Source: an uncultured Clostridia bacterium (GTDB lineage Bacteria; Bacillota; Clostridia; Peptostreptococcales; Anaerovoracaceae). From it: a stretch of 64,000 bases of DNA. Below the pieces are notes generated by a model that ran no database searches, was not told where the DNA came from, and was given only the letters and a program-made list of their open reading frames with translations. A program made the position numbers and the translations under genes. The stretch is taken from contig CAKQMV010000003.1 in the NCBI GenBank assembly GCA_934255135.1, positions 62,001-126,000 of the forward strand, given 5' to 3'. Within the stretch, counting starts at the first letter, position 1; every line of letters begins with the position of its first letter. Below are positions 1-6,946 of the stretch, in pieces.

Positions 1-238
1 CATTAATAAGCTCATCTGCAATTGCTGCTGCAGCGCGATCAGGAGACAGTCTCATTTCATCAAAATCACATGCATCATCATCGAGCTTAAGGATATCTGC
101 TCTCAGTCTGTCAATGTATTCTCTGGTTGCGTCTGTTACCACAGTCTGTCCTAAAGTGTCAAAAAAAACAAAAAGAGGTTCCTTCTGCAGTACCTCGTCA
201 ACCTTTGGAATTCTTCTTAGAATCTCTCTCTTATTCAT
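1..238 (-). CDS. selA: L-seryl-tRNA(Sec) selenium transferase, N-terminal part (runs off the window)
   Basis: This is the first 79 codons of SelA, the PLP enzyme that converts seryl-tRNA(Sec) to selenocysteyl-tRNA(Sec) using selenophosphate. The reading frame is open from the ATG at 238 to the window edge. It begins MNKREILRRIPKVDEVLQ, and the R-x-IPKVDEVL pattern is typical of clostridial SelA N-termini. A GGAGG ribosome binding site lies 6 bases before the ATG. The PLP-binding core is outside the window, so the call rests on the N-terminus plus context: tRNA-Sec sits 31 bases upstream on the same strand, and selD is divergent. selB probably follows beyond the edge, but this cannot be seen. 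Confidence 0.85.
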   Translation of the reverse strand, partial: MNKREILRRIPKVDEVLQKEPLFVFFDTLGQTVVTDATREYIDRLRADILKLDDDACDFDEMRLSPDRAAAAIADELIN

Positions 239-269
239 AATTGTCCTCCATAAAATACAACCCTAAAAA

Positions 270-366
270 TGGCGGGAGTATGTGAGAATCGAACTCACCC
301 GAGAAGGTATTAACTCCTCAAATCGGTTTTGAAGACCGTTAGGCACACCAGCACCTATCTACTCCC
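270..366 (-). tRNA. selC: tRNA-Sec (anticodon UCA)
   Basis: This is a 97-base tRNA with the CCA end encoded (plus-strand TGG at 270-272). The hallmarks of tRNA-Sec are present. The D-stem has 6 pairs and only a 4-base loop (AGGTGC-TGGT-GTGCCT). The anticodon loop CTTCAAA carries TCA, which reads UGA. There is a long variable arm with about 6 pairs (GAGGAG / CTTCTC), and a T-arm GTGAG-TTCGATT-CTCAC. The acceptor stem pairs GGGAGTA with TACTCCC. The gene is upstream of selA on the same strand and probably shares its transcript. Its product reads the in-frame UGA of the divergent selD. Confidence 0.96.
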
Positions 367-381
367 AAGTCGTACTTGTGG

Positions 382-411
382 ATTATAACATATAAGATAG
401 TGATTCTTCAA
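382..411 (-). promoter_or_regulatory. Promoter of selC-selA
   Basis: Read on the minus strand, TTGAAG (411-406) is followed after 18 bases by an extended -10, TGTTATAAT, with the TATAAT at 387-382. Transcription would start just before tRNA-Sec. This is a sequence match to the vegetative sigma-factor consensus, with no experimental support. Confidence 0.6.
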
Positions 412-496
412 GCATATTAGGAGAATAATATTAAGTATCTCTTACGGAAATCGAAATACATATAGTTATTCTTGATATTTGTGCTGCAAATCTCTA

Positions 497-505
497 TGTT
501 ATAAT
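497..505 (+). promoter_or_regulatory. Extended -10 element of the selD promoter
   Basis: TGTTATAAT at 497-505 is a perfect extended -10, about 65 bases before the selD start. No good -35 lies at the usual distance (TTGATA at 472-477 is 22 bases away), which is tolerated with an extended -10. The selC promoter faces the other way about 90 bases off, so the two selenium transcripts diverge from one control region. Confidence 0.5.
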
Positions 506-572
506 GTATTAAATATTTTGATAAGTATATCATGTAATGATTTGCATAATTTTTATATAGGAGTATTTAAAT

Positions 573-1622
573 ATGTCAGAGAACAAACCAGTACGTCTAA
601 CAGAGATGACTAAAGCCGGCGGATGAGGAGCTAAGATAGGGCCGGGAGTCCTAAGCGACATTCTATCCAATCTTCCTAAGATTAAGGATCCTGATATCCT
701 CGTTGGTTTTGAAAGCAGCGATGATGCCTGCGTATACAAGGTATCAGATGATATCGCAATGATTAACAGTATTGACTTCTTCCCGCCAATCGTTGATGAC
801 CCATACATGTTCGGTCAGATTGCGGCAGCTAACTCACTTAGCGATATTTTTGCCATGGGAGGAACACCTAAGCTTGCAATGAACCTTCTTTGCTTCCCTA
901 ACTGTCTTCCACTTGATGCCGTTAAGGGAATCCTCGAGGGTGGTAACGATAAGGTTAACGAGGCTGGCGCAGTAATCGTCGGCGGACACAGCATCGAGGA
1001 CAACGAGCCTAAGTACGGACTTTCCGTAACAGGTTTTGCCCATCCTGATGACATTCTTGCCAACACTTCACACGAGGGTGAGCTTCTTGTCATCACTAAG
1101 AGAATCGGAACAGGAATCCTCACAACAGGTGCTAAGGTTGACTTCCTGAGCAAGGAAGAAGAGGACGCGATGATCAAGACTATGGCTGAGCTTAACAAGT
1201 ATGCATTCGATGCGATGAATGGTGTTAAGTGCGGCGGCTGTACTGATATCACAGGCTTTGGTATGATTGGACACGCAGCAGAGATGGCTAAGACAGGTAA
1301 CACTACACTTGAGATTTTCTCATCACAGGTTCCTATCTTCCCTAAAGCGCTTGAGCTTGCATCAATGGGTATCATTCCTGCAGGTATGTACAGAAACAGA
1401 GACTACCTTGCTAACGATATTGCTAATCTTACAACTAACACTAAGCGAGAGGTTGTTGACTGCCTTTACGATCCACAGACATCAGGCGGACTTCTTATCT
1501 CAGTTAAGGAAGACCAGCTCGAGAGACTTCAGTACCAGCTCGGTGAGCAGGGACTTGAGAACGCCGTTATCGGACAGTTCAAGAAGAAGACAACAGATCA
1601 CTTCATCGAGATCAGAGACTAA
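573..1622 (+). CDS. selD: Selenide, water dikinase with active-site selenocysteine
   Basis: SelD makes selenophosphate from selenide and ATP, the selenium donor for SelA. The real start is the ATG at 573, behind the ribosome binding site TAGGAG. Reading on gives MSENKPVRLTEMTKAGG, then TGA at 624-626, then GAKIGPGVLSD. The TGA is codon 18 in the catalytic motif GG(U/C)GAK, next to the invariant Lys21. It is therefore read as selenocysteine, giving 349 residues, the normal SelD length. An automatic caller would start at 759 and lose the catalytic N-terminus. Downstream are the AIRS-like ATP-binding and C-terminal domains (CGGCTDITGFGMIGH, DPQTSGGLLIS). Because SelD makes the selenium donor it needs for its own selenocysteine, its synthesis is self-reinforcing. 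Confidence 0.96.
626..652 (+). promoter_or_regulatory. Probable bacterial SECIS hairpin of selD
   Basis: Directly after the UGA, AGGA (626-629) plus CT (631-632) can pair with AG (647-648) plus TCCT (649-652). This leaves one bulged G and a 14-base loop containing GGGCCGGG. A hairpin immediately 3' of the UGA is what SelB needs for selenocysteine insertion. The position is as expected. The fold was drawn by hand and its energy was not computed. Confidence 0.55.
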
Positions 1623-1635
1623 TATTACGAACAAT

Positions 1636-1683
1636 AAAACAGGGATTCGAAATTCAATAGAAGCTCAAGTCCCTGTTTTTATT
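1636..1683. terminator. Bidirectional terminator between selD and cysK
   Basis: AAAACAGGGA (1636-1645) pairs perfectly with TCCCTGTTTT (1670-1679) and runs into T's on both strands. It can end selD from the left and cysK from the right, as the two genes converge here. Confidence 0.8.
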
Positions 1684-1692
1684 TGCCTTGTT

Positions 1693-2619
1693 TTACTTAA
1701 AAAGATCTGTCGACAGATATCTGTCTCCTGTATCAGGAAGGAGAACTACGATGTTCTTACCCTTGTTCTCTTCCTTCTTAGCAAGCTCGATGGCTGCATG
1801 AAGTGCGGCTCCTGATGAGATTCCAACAAGAACGCCTTCAGCGCTTCCCATAAATCTTGCTGCCTCGTAAGCCTCTTCTGTTGTAACTGTAGATACAGAA
1901 TCATATACTTCTAGATCCAGCAGTTCTGGAATAAAGTTCGCACCTATTCCCTGAAGTCCATGAGGACCTGCCTTGCCTCCTGACAGTAATGGTGAATCTG
2001 CAGGCTCTACAGCAACGACCTCAACTTCAGATCTAACTTCCTTGAGATATCTTCCTGTGCCTGTAATTGTTCCTCCAGTTCCGACACCAGCAACGAAGAT
2101 ATCCACCTTGCCGTCAGTGTCTCTTATAATCTCAGGGCCTGTTGTCTCATAGTGAGCTCTTGCATTAGCAAGGTTCTCGAACTGGCCCGCGATAAATGAA
2201 CCTTCAATCTCTGATGCAAGCTTATCCGCAAGCTCGATTGCACCCTTCATACCCTGAGCACCAGGTGAAAGTACAAGCTCGGCGCCGTAAGCAGTCATAA
2301 GCATTCTTCTCTCAACCGACATTGAATCAGGCATTACTATAATTGCGCGATATCCTCTTGCTGCCGCAACTGATGCAAGACCGATTCCCGTGTTTCCTGA
2401 AGTCGGCTCGATGATTACTGAACCTTCCTTAAGAACGCCTCTCTCCTCTGCATCATTTATCATATAAAGCGCTGCTCTGTCCTTCACAGAACCTGCGGGA
2501 TTGAAATATTCAAGCTTGGCCATTACCTTAGCCTTAAGTCCGAGCTTCTCTTCGATCCCTGTAAGCTCGAGAAGAGGTGTGTTTCCAATAAGCTGACTAG
2601 CTGAAGTATAAACGTTCAT
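1693..2619 (-). CDS. cysK: Cysteine synthase (O-acetylserine sulfhydrylase)
   Basis: This PLP enzyme makes L-cysteine from O-acetylserine and sulfide. It has 308 residues, the family's usual size. The PLP lysine is Lys46 in NPAGSVKDRA. The substrate loop TSGNTGIG and the phosphate loop GTGGTITGTGRY are both present. The start at 2619 follows GGAGGTAACAATA; a longer open frame upstream (26 more codons) has no ribosome binding site and covers the promoter. The gene lies just downstream of the LysR regulator and inside the selenium locus. It may be needed because sulfur and selenium share the selenide/sulfide pool, but that is inference. It could equally be the ordinary cysteine synthase of this organism. 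Confidence 0.93.
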   Translation of the reverse strand: MNVYTSASQLIGNTPLLELTGIEEKLGLKAKVMAKLEYFNPAGSVKDRAALYMINDAEERGVLKEGSVIIEPTSGNTGIGLASVAAARGYRAIIVMPDSMSVERRMLMTAYGAELVLSPGAQGMKGAIELADKLASEIEGSFIAGQFENLANARAHYETTGPEIIRDTDGKVDIFVAGVGTGGTITGTGRYLKEVRSEVEVVAVEPADSPLLSGGKAGPHGLQGIGANFIPELLDLEVYDSVSTVTTEEAYEAARFMGSAEGVLVGISSGAALHAAIELAKKEENKGKNIVVLLPDTGDRYLSTDLFK

Positions 2620-2683
2620 TATTGTTACCTCCTTGTATAAACAAATTAACGCCGGGAACCGTAGCTCCCAGCGCATATTATTG

Positions 2684-2725
2684 TGTCTGATAGACATATT
2701 ATAGTCATTTATTTGGTTTTTTCAA
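2684..2725 (-). promoter_or_regulatory. cysK promoter with T-N11-A dyad at the start site
   Basis: On the minus strand TTGAAA (2725-2720), 16 bases, then TATAAT (2703-2698) form a near-consensus promoter buried in the end of the lysR gene. Immediately downstream is the perfect 13-base dyad TGTCTGATAGACA (2684-2696), which fits the T-N11-A rule of LysR-type binding sites and overlaps the expected start point. This suggests that the neighbouring LysR protein controls cysK. Confidence 0.6.
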
Positions 2726-3593
2726 TAATAAAATCTTTAAATGCCTGCGCAACAGGTGAATGTGAAGTGTTCTTCAGTGAAATCATATAGAATTCTCTCT
2801 CATCCTCAAAGTCTGTGATATCAACAACCTGCAGTCTGTCATTAACCATAAGCTCAGCCATCTTCTTAGAAATGATTGAAACGCCAAGCCCCTCTTCAAT
2901 TGCTCTTATAATTGCATCGAAATCAGTAAATGTTGCTGCAATATCAAATGATCCCTTGTCGAATCCAAGCTTAAGCGCCGCATCTTCGAAAGACTTTCTT
3001 GTTGCAGAACCCGTCTCTCTCCAGATAAATGGATACTTAACAGCCTCTTTAAGAGTAATCTGATCCTTAATGCCAAAAGACTTAGGCGCGAGAAGAGCTA
3101 TTCTGTCTGAAAAGATTTTGTGTGACTCGATGTTAGATGTTGAAGGCTTAGTTCCGATGAATCCGATTTCACCTCTTCTGTTCACGATATTATCGATTAC
3201 AGTATCTGTGTCTGACATTGCCACGTAAAAACGTGTGTTGTTGTAATTCTTTCTGAAGCCGCTAAGCATCTCAGGAAGGAATACCATTCCCGGAATTGAT
3301 GATGTCTGCAGCTCAAGAATACCTTCAACGAGATCAAGGCTGTTACCGAGTGCGTCAATTGCCTGTGATCTTGCATTGACCATCTCGATTGCATGCTTGT
3401 AGAAGATTGAACCCTGTGGTGTCATCTCAACTGTACGTCCCTTTCTGTCGAGGAGCTTAATACCGAGCTCCTTCTCCAGATTGCTTATATGAGTACTGAT
3501 GGTTGGCTGAGTAAAAAATGTTGCGTCAGCAGCCTTACTGAAACTTTTGTACCGTACAACATTAATAAACGCTTCAATTTGTTTAAAATCCAT
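2709..3593 (-). CDS. LysR-type regulator, selenium-metabolism-associated type
   Basis: A 294-residue LysR-family transcription regulator. The winged helix-turn-helix is in residues 1-60 (YKSFSKAADATFFTQPTIS, then HISNLEKELGIKLLDR), followed by a periplasmic-binding-like effector domain. The N-terminus MDFKQIEAFINVVRYKSFSK matches, from memory, the subgroup annotated as selenium-metabolism-associated LysR, and its position beside selC/selA/selD agrees. The alternative is a CysL/CysR-type sulfur regulator of cysK, and the two roles need not exclude each other. The start ATG follows GAGGTAATTT. The gene is followed on the same strand by cysK, which has its own promoter. The effector molecule is unknown. 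Confidence 0.85.
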   Translation of the reverse strand: MDFKQIEAFINVVRYKSFSKAADATFFTQPTISTHISNLEKELGIKLLDRKGRTVEMTPQGSIFYKHAIEMVNARSQAIDALGNSLDLVEGILELQTSSIPGMVFLPEMLSGFRKNYNNTRFYVAMSDTDTVIDNIVNRRGEIGFIGTKPSTSNIESHKIFSDRIALLAPKSFGIKDQITLKEAVKYPFIWRETGSATRKSFEDAALKLGFDKGSFDIAATFTDFDAIIRAIEEGLGVSIISKKMAELMVNDRLQVVDITDFEDEREFYMISLKNTSHSPVAQAFKDFIIEKTK

Positions 3594-3637
3594 AAATTAC
3601 CTCAATACTTCTATTTGTTATTTGCTATACCGCCATT

Positions 3638-3658
3638 TCTATAGAATTAATCTATAGA
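3638..3658 (-). promoter_or_regulatory. Candidate LysR autoregulatory operator
   Basis: Two copies of the self-complementary octamer TCTATAGA are separated by ATTAA, giving a 21-base inverted repeat. Its centre, TAGATTAATTCTA on the minus strand, is a palindromic T-N11-A site. It lies 45 bases upstream of the lysR start, where LysR proteins usually bind to control their own gene. Confidence 0.5.
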
Positions 3659-3715
3659 CGCTTCGAATATGATACCACATTTCTGAACTTTATTATCACA
3701 AATTCTTCACATATC

Positions 3716-3751
3716 AAAAAACTCTATCTCCCATATCGAGAGATAGAGTTT
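3716..3751 (-). terminator. Terminator of thrC and its ACT partner
   Basis: AAACTCTATCTC (3719-3730) pairs with GAGATAGAGTTT (3740-3751) in a 12-pair stem. On the minus strand it is followed by a short T tract, just after the stop of the ACT-domain gene. Confidence 0.75.
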
Positions 3752-3756
3752 AGCTA

Positions 3757-4194
3757 TTAATCAATTCCCAGAAGCTGAACCTTCGAAAGCCCCTTAAGAC
3801 TCTTGATATCCGTAATCAGATCATCGATGCTGTCTACAGAATTTCCAATATCGAGAGTGATGACAATATTAGCCTTGCCGTCTACAGGCGGATTCTGATT
3901 TATCGTCCAGATGCTGAAGTCATATTCTGATACTACACGAAGCATCGACGACAGAAGTCCAACCTCGTGCGTCATCATCATCGAGATGATGGCATGCTTT
4001 CTCATAGAAACCGAGCTCATTTCCTTAACAAAATCACGATATTTGTAGTATGTGCTTCTTGAGATACCGACCATCTTAACCGCTTCGGAAACATCCTTCG
4101 CATCACCATACGAAATAAGTCTCTTCGCTTCGGCAACCTTCTCGCAATGAGCGGGCAGGAGAGAACTGTCAACCACAAAATACTTTGCGCTCAT
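3757..4194 (-). CDS. HTH-ACT protein of the UPF0735/PheB family
   Basis: This 145-residue protein has an N-terminal helix-turn-helix-like stretch (about residues 34-57, AVKMVGISRSTYYKYRDFV) and a C-terminal ACT domain (about 68-145), the small-molecule sensor typical of amino acid enzymes and regulators. The family includes Bacillus PheB, which has the same layout and the same S-R-S-x-Y-K-Y-R-D helix. Its start codon overlaps the thrC stop (TAATG), so the two are translationally coupled. The reading suggested by layout and context is an amino-acid-sensing regulator or effector of threonine synthesis. No biochemical role is established for the family that I can rely on. Confidence 0.85.
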   Translation of the reverse strand: MSAKYFVVDSSLLPAHCEKVAEAKRLISYGDAKDVSEAVKMVGISRSTYYKYRDFVKEMSSVSMRKHAIISMMMTHEVGLLSSMLRVVSEYDFSIWTINQNPPVDGKANIVITLDIGNSVDSIDDLITDIKSLKGLSKVQLLGID

Positions 4195-5660
4195 TACATC
4201 ACCTTCTTAGATGCCTTTCCTACCACATAATTCTTCATCTCAGAGCACTCGATAACATCCTTGTGTCTGATTTCCTGTGAGAAAATATTCTTAAGTCTCT
4301 CTGGAATAGGGAATCCAGTCTTCGCTTCAAGTGCCTTCATGCACTCCTCGTCGCCTGATGGAATCTCCTCGCCGAGATACTCGAGCACGGATCTTGTGAA
4401 CTTGTAAGGAGATGCAGTTGAGAGGATAACATTCTCTCTACCATCAGAAGCCATTTTGGCAGAAGCACCCCACGCAATCGCAGTATGAGTGTCCATAAGA
4501 TATCCAAAATCATTGAAAACCTCTCTGATGGCCTTCGCGCCCTCTTCCTCGTCGCAGCATACACCGGCAAAAATCTTCTTGATCTCGCCGAGCTCTTCCG
4601 CGCTGATTGTGTACTCGCCCTCCTCCGAAAGCGCCTTCATATATTCTCTTGTCTTCTCCATTCCGCAGACGAAATACAGAAGTCTCTCAAGATTGCTTGA
4701 AACGAGAATGTCCATTGAAGGAGATGAAGTCTTAAAGAATGTTCTCTTCCTATTGTAATGGCCAGTCTCCAGGAACTCTGTCAGCACGTCGTTCTTGTTT
4801 GACGCGCAAACGAGCTTGCCTACAGGAAGCCCCATCTTCATGGCAAAATATCCGGCCATGATATCACCGAAGTTTCCTGTTGGAACTGTGAAATCAATCT
4901 CATCACCGACCTCGATTCTTCCCTCTTGCGCAAGTGACTTGTATGCAGAGAAATAGTAAACAATCTGTGGAACAAGTCTTCCTATATTAATTGAGTTCGC
5001 ACTTGAAAGTGAAACGCCTTCGCAAGGTCTTGGAATCTCTGTAAAAAGCTTCTTAACGCCAGACTGCGCATCATCGAAGTTTCCTCTTACTGCAACGGCT
5101 GCAGTGTTTCTGCCAGCCTGCGTAACCATCTGAAGCTTCTGTGTCTCAGACACGCCGCCTTCCGGGTAAAAAACAATGATTCTTGTCCCCGGAACATCCG
5201 AGAATCCGTGAAGTGCCGCACTTCCTGTATCTCCGCTTGTCGCAGTCAGAATCAGAATCTCATCCTTGAAGCCTGTCATATCTCTTGCGACAGTCATAAG
5301 GTTAGGAAGCGCTGAAAGCGCTACATCCTTAAATGCGGATGTTGGACCGTGATAAAGCTCCAGAACATGTTTATCAGAAACGGGTACGAGTGGAGTAATC
5401 TCATCACAGCTGAACTTATCAGCATAGCTTCTCTCGACAATCGCATCGATTGCATCCTCGCCGTAGTCTGGGAAGAACTTTCCAAAAACAGCCTTAGCCA
5501 TCTCTCTATAGTCCATCTCTATTACTTCTTTATAGTCAAGTCTGATCTCATCAAGGTTCTCAGGAACATAAAGACCTCCGTCTGGAGCGAGTCCGTTAAG
5601 AACTGCCTCTGCAGATGAAACACTGACTGAATTATCTCTTGTACTTACATAATTTAGCAT
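4194..5660 (-). CDS. thrC: Threonine synthase
   Basis: This PLP enzyme converts O-phosphohomoserine to threonine, the last step of the pathway. It has 488 residues, matching the long (fungal/enterobacterial-like) class. The N-terminal segment LNYVSTRDN and the PLP lysine, Lys111 in GPTSAFKDVALS, are present, as are TATSGDTGSAALHGF and the substrate loop SANSINIGRL. The start ATG at 5660 has a loose AAGGGA 13 bases upstream. The gene faces away from hom-lysC-asd, so all threonine-branch enzymes except homoserine kinase are within 5 kb. No kinase gene is in the window. Confidence 0.95.
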   Translation of the reverse strand: MLNYVSTRDNSVSVSSAEAVLNGLAPDGGLYVPENLDEIRLDYKEVIEMDYREMAKAVFGKFFPDYGEDAIDAIVERSYADKFSCDEITPLVPVSDKHVLELYHGPTSAFKDVALSALPNLMTVARDMTGFKDEILILTATSGDTGSAALHGFSDVPGTRIIVFYPEGGVSETQKLQMVTQAGRNTAAVAVRGNFDDAQSGVKKLFTEIPRPCEGVSLSSANSINIGRLVPQIVYYFSAYKSLAQEGRIEVGDEIDFTVPTGNFGDIMAGYFAMKMGLPVGKLVCASNKNDVLTEFLETGHYNRKRTFFKTSSPSMDILVSSNLERLLYFVCGMEKTREYMKALSEEGEYTISAEELGEIKKIFAGVCCDEEEGAKAIREVFNDFGYLMDTHTAIAWGASAKMASDGRENVILSTASPYKFTRSVLEYLGEEIPSGDEECMKALEAKTGFPIPERLKNIFSQEIRHKDVIECSEMKNYVVGKASKKVM

Positions 5661-5725
5661 TTCAGCACCAATTTCCCTTCATTTCTTGCATATGTTACAC
5701 AAATATGATACATTATTTTCAGATT

Positions 5726-5767
5726 AAGGACAAGTGTTTTTATTCTACGAACACTGACATAGTCCTT
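5726..5767 (+). promoter_or_regulatory. Hairpin in the leader of hom
   Basis: AAGGAC (5726-5731) can pair with GTCCTT (5762-5767), and GTGTT (5734-5738) with AACAC (5750-5754) inside it. It ends directly before the ribosome binding site AGGAGG of hom, so it could hide or expose translation initiation or act as a protein site. No terminator T tract follows. The function is unknown. Confidence 0.35.
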
Positions 5768-5780
5768 TTAGGAGGCAGAT

Positions 5781-6944
5781 ATGAAAATTGCAATTATTGG
5801 GTTTGGAATTGTTGGAAGCGGTGCTTATGAGACTGCTAAGTCTGTAGCGGATCTCGAGGTCACCGCTATTTTAAGCAGACATATCAGAGCCGGCTACGAA
5901 GATATCGCACATCTTTTTAAGAAGTCCATTGATGATATCGTTACGGATCCTGAGATCGAGCTCGTTATTGAGTCTATCGGCGGCACCGATATCGCTAAGG
6001 AGTACGTTCTTAAGTGCCTTAAGGCCGGCAAGCACGTTGTCACGCCTAACAAGAACCTGATAAGCGCATGCTATGATGAGCTTTCAGAGGTTGCACGAGA
6101 GAACAATGTTAAGCTCGCATATACACCTTCAGCTGGCGGCGGCATTCCATGGCTTTTCAACCTAAGAAGAACAAGAAGGACTGACCGCATAAAGGCTGTT
6201 AGAGGAATCGTTAACGGCACATGTAACTACATCCTTGATGCAATGCATCAAAGCGGAGCTTCATTTGAGGATATGCTTAAGGATGCACAGAAGCTTGGCT
6301 ACGCAGAGAGCAACCCTGCGGCAGACATCGAAGGAACAGATACATTAAGGAAGACTGTCATCAGTGCGAACACCGCTTTTGGCACCTCATTCACAGAGGA
6401 TCAGGTTCCATGCTTTGGAATCGACAGGATCACAGGCGAGGACATCAAGTGGTTTAACGAACACGGATATGCCTGCAGACTGATGATGAACGCCAAGCTC
6501 TGCGGAGAATCGGCGGCTGCCTACGTAGAGCCAACGCTTTTTACAGGAAGCGCTCTTGAAGCAAGTGTCGGAAAGAACAACAACCTCATCTCGCTTGAAG
6601 GTGACTGTGTTGGAACACTCGCGTTTTTTGGTCCTGGTGCAGGACAGATGCCTACAGGCGAGTCTGTAATTCAGGACGTAATTGATATAAGGGACGGCGT
6701 TATGCTTTCATGCCTTGAGGCTGATTGTGATTATAAGGTTGATAACAGTGCGGAGCTTCACAGATACTACCTCAGATGTGATGCTGCCTGCACCTGCTTT
6801 GATGATATCCTAGAGAACGCAGAGGTTAATGGTGATATAAAGCATTGCATTACCAAGCCGGTTTCTGTATCAGATATGCACAAGGCAGCAGATAATATGT
6901 TAGAGAAAGGACTTGCCTTCTTCATGGCGGGTTTAGGTGAATAA
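5781..6944 (+). CDS. hom: Homoserine dehydrogenase
   Basis: It reduces aspartate semialdehyde to homoserine. The N-terminal NAD(P)-binding fold has GFGIVG (residues 7-12). The catalytic domain holds TPSAGGGIPW, RGIVNGTCNYIL and ESNPAADIEGTDTLRKT. It is 387 residues long, shorter than the usual 420-440 because the C-terminal part is only about 80 residues, so a full ACT domain is doubtful. The start has the strong site AGGAGGCAGAT. It leads a plus-strand operon and ends 2 bases before aspartate kinase. Confidence 0.94.
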   Translation: MKIAIIGFGIVGSGAYETAKSVADLEVTAILSRHIRAGYEDIAHLFKKSIDDIVTDPEIELVIESIGGTDIAKEYVLKCLKAGKHVVTPNKNLISACYDELSEVARENNVKLAYTPSAGGGIPWLFNLRRTRRTDRIKAVRGIVNGTCNYILDAMHQSGASFEDMLKDAQKLGYAESNPAADIEGTDTLRKTVISANTAFGTSFTEDQVPCFGIDRITGEDIKWFNEHGYACRLMMNAKLCGESAAAYVEPTLFTGSALEASVGKNNNLISLEGDCVGTLAFFGPGAGQMPTGESVIQDVIDIRDGVMLSCLEADCDYKVDNSAELHRYYLRCDAACTCFDDILENAEVNGDIKHCITKPVSVSDMHKAADNMLEKGLAFFMAGLGE

Positions 6945-6946
6945 TA

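Noticed and set aside
759..1622. A 287-residue SelD starting at 759
   Set aside because: It lacks the catalytic N-terminus and has no ribosome binding site. The frame continues upstream through a UGA at codon 18 to an ATG with a good site, matching Sec-type SelD.
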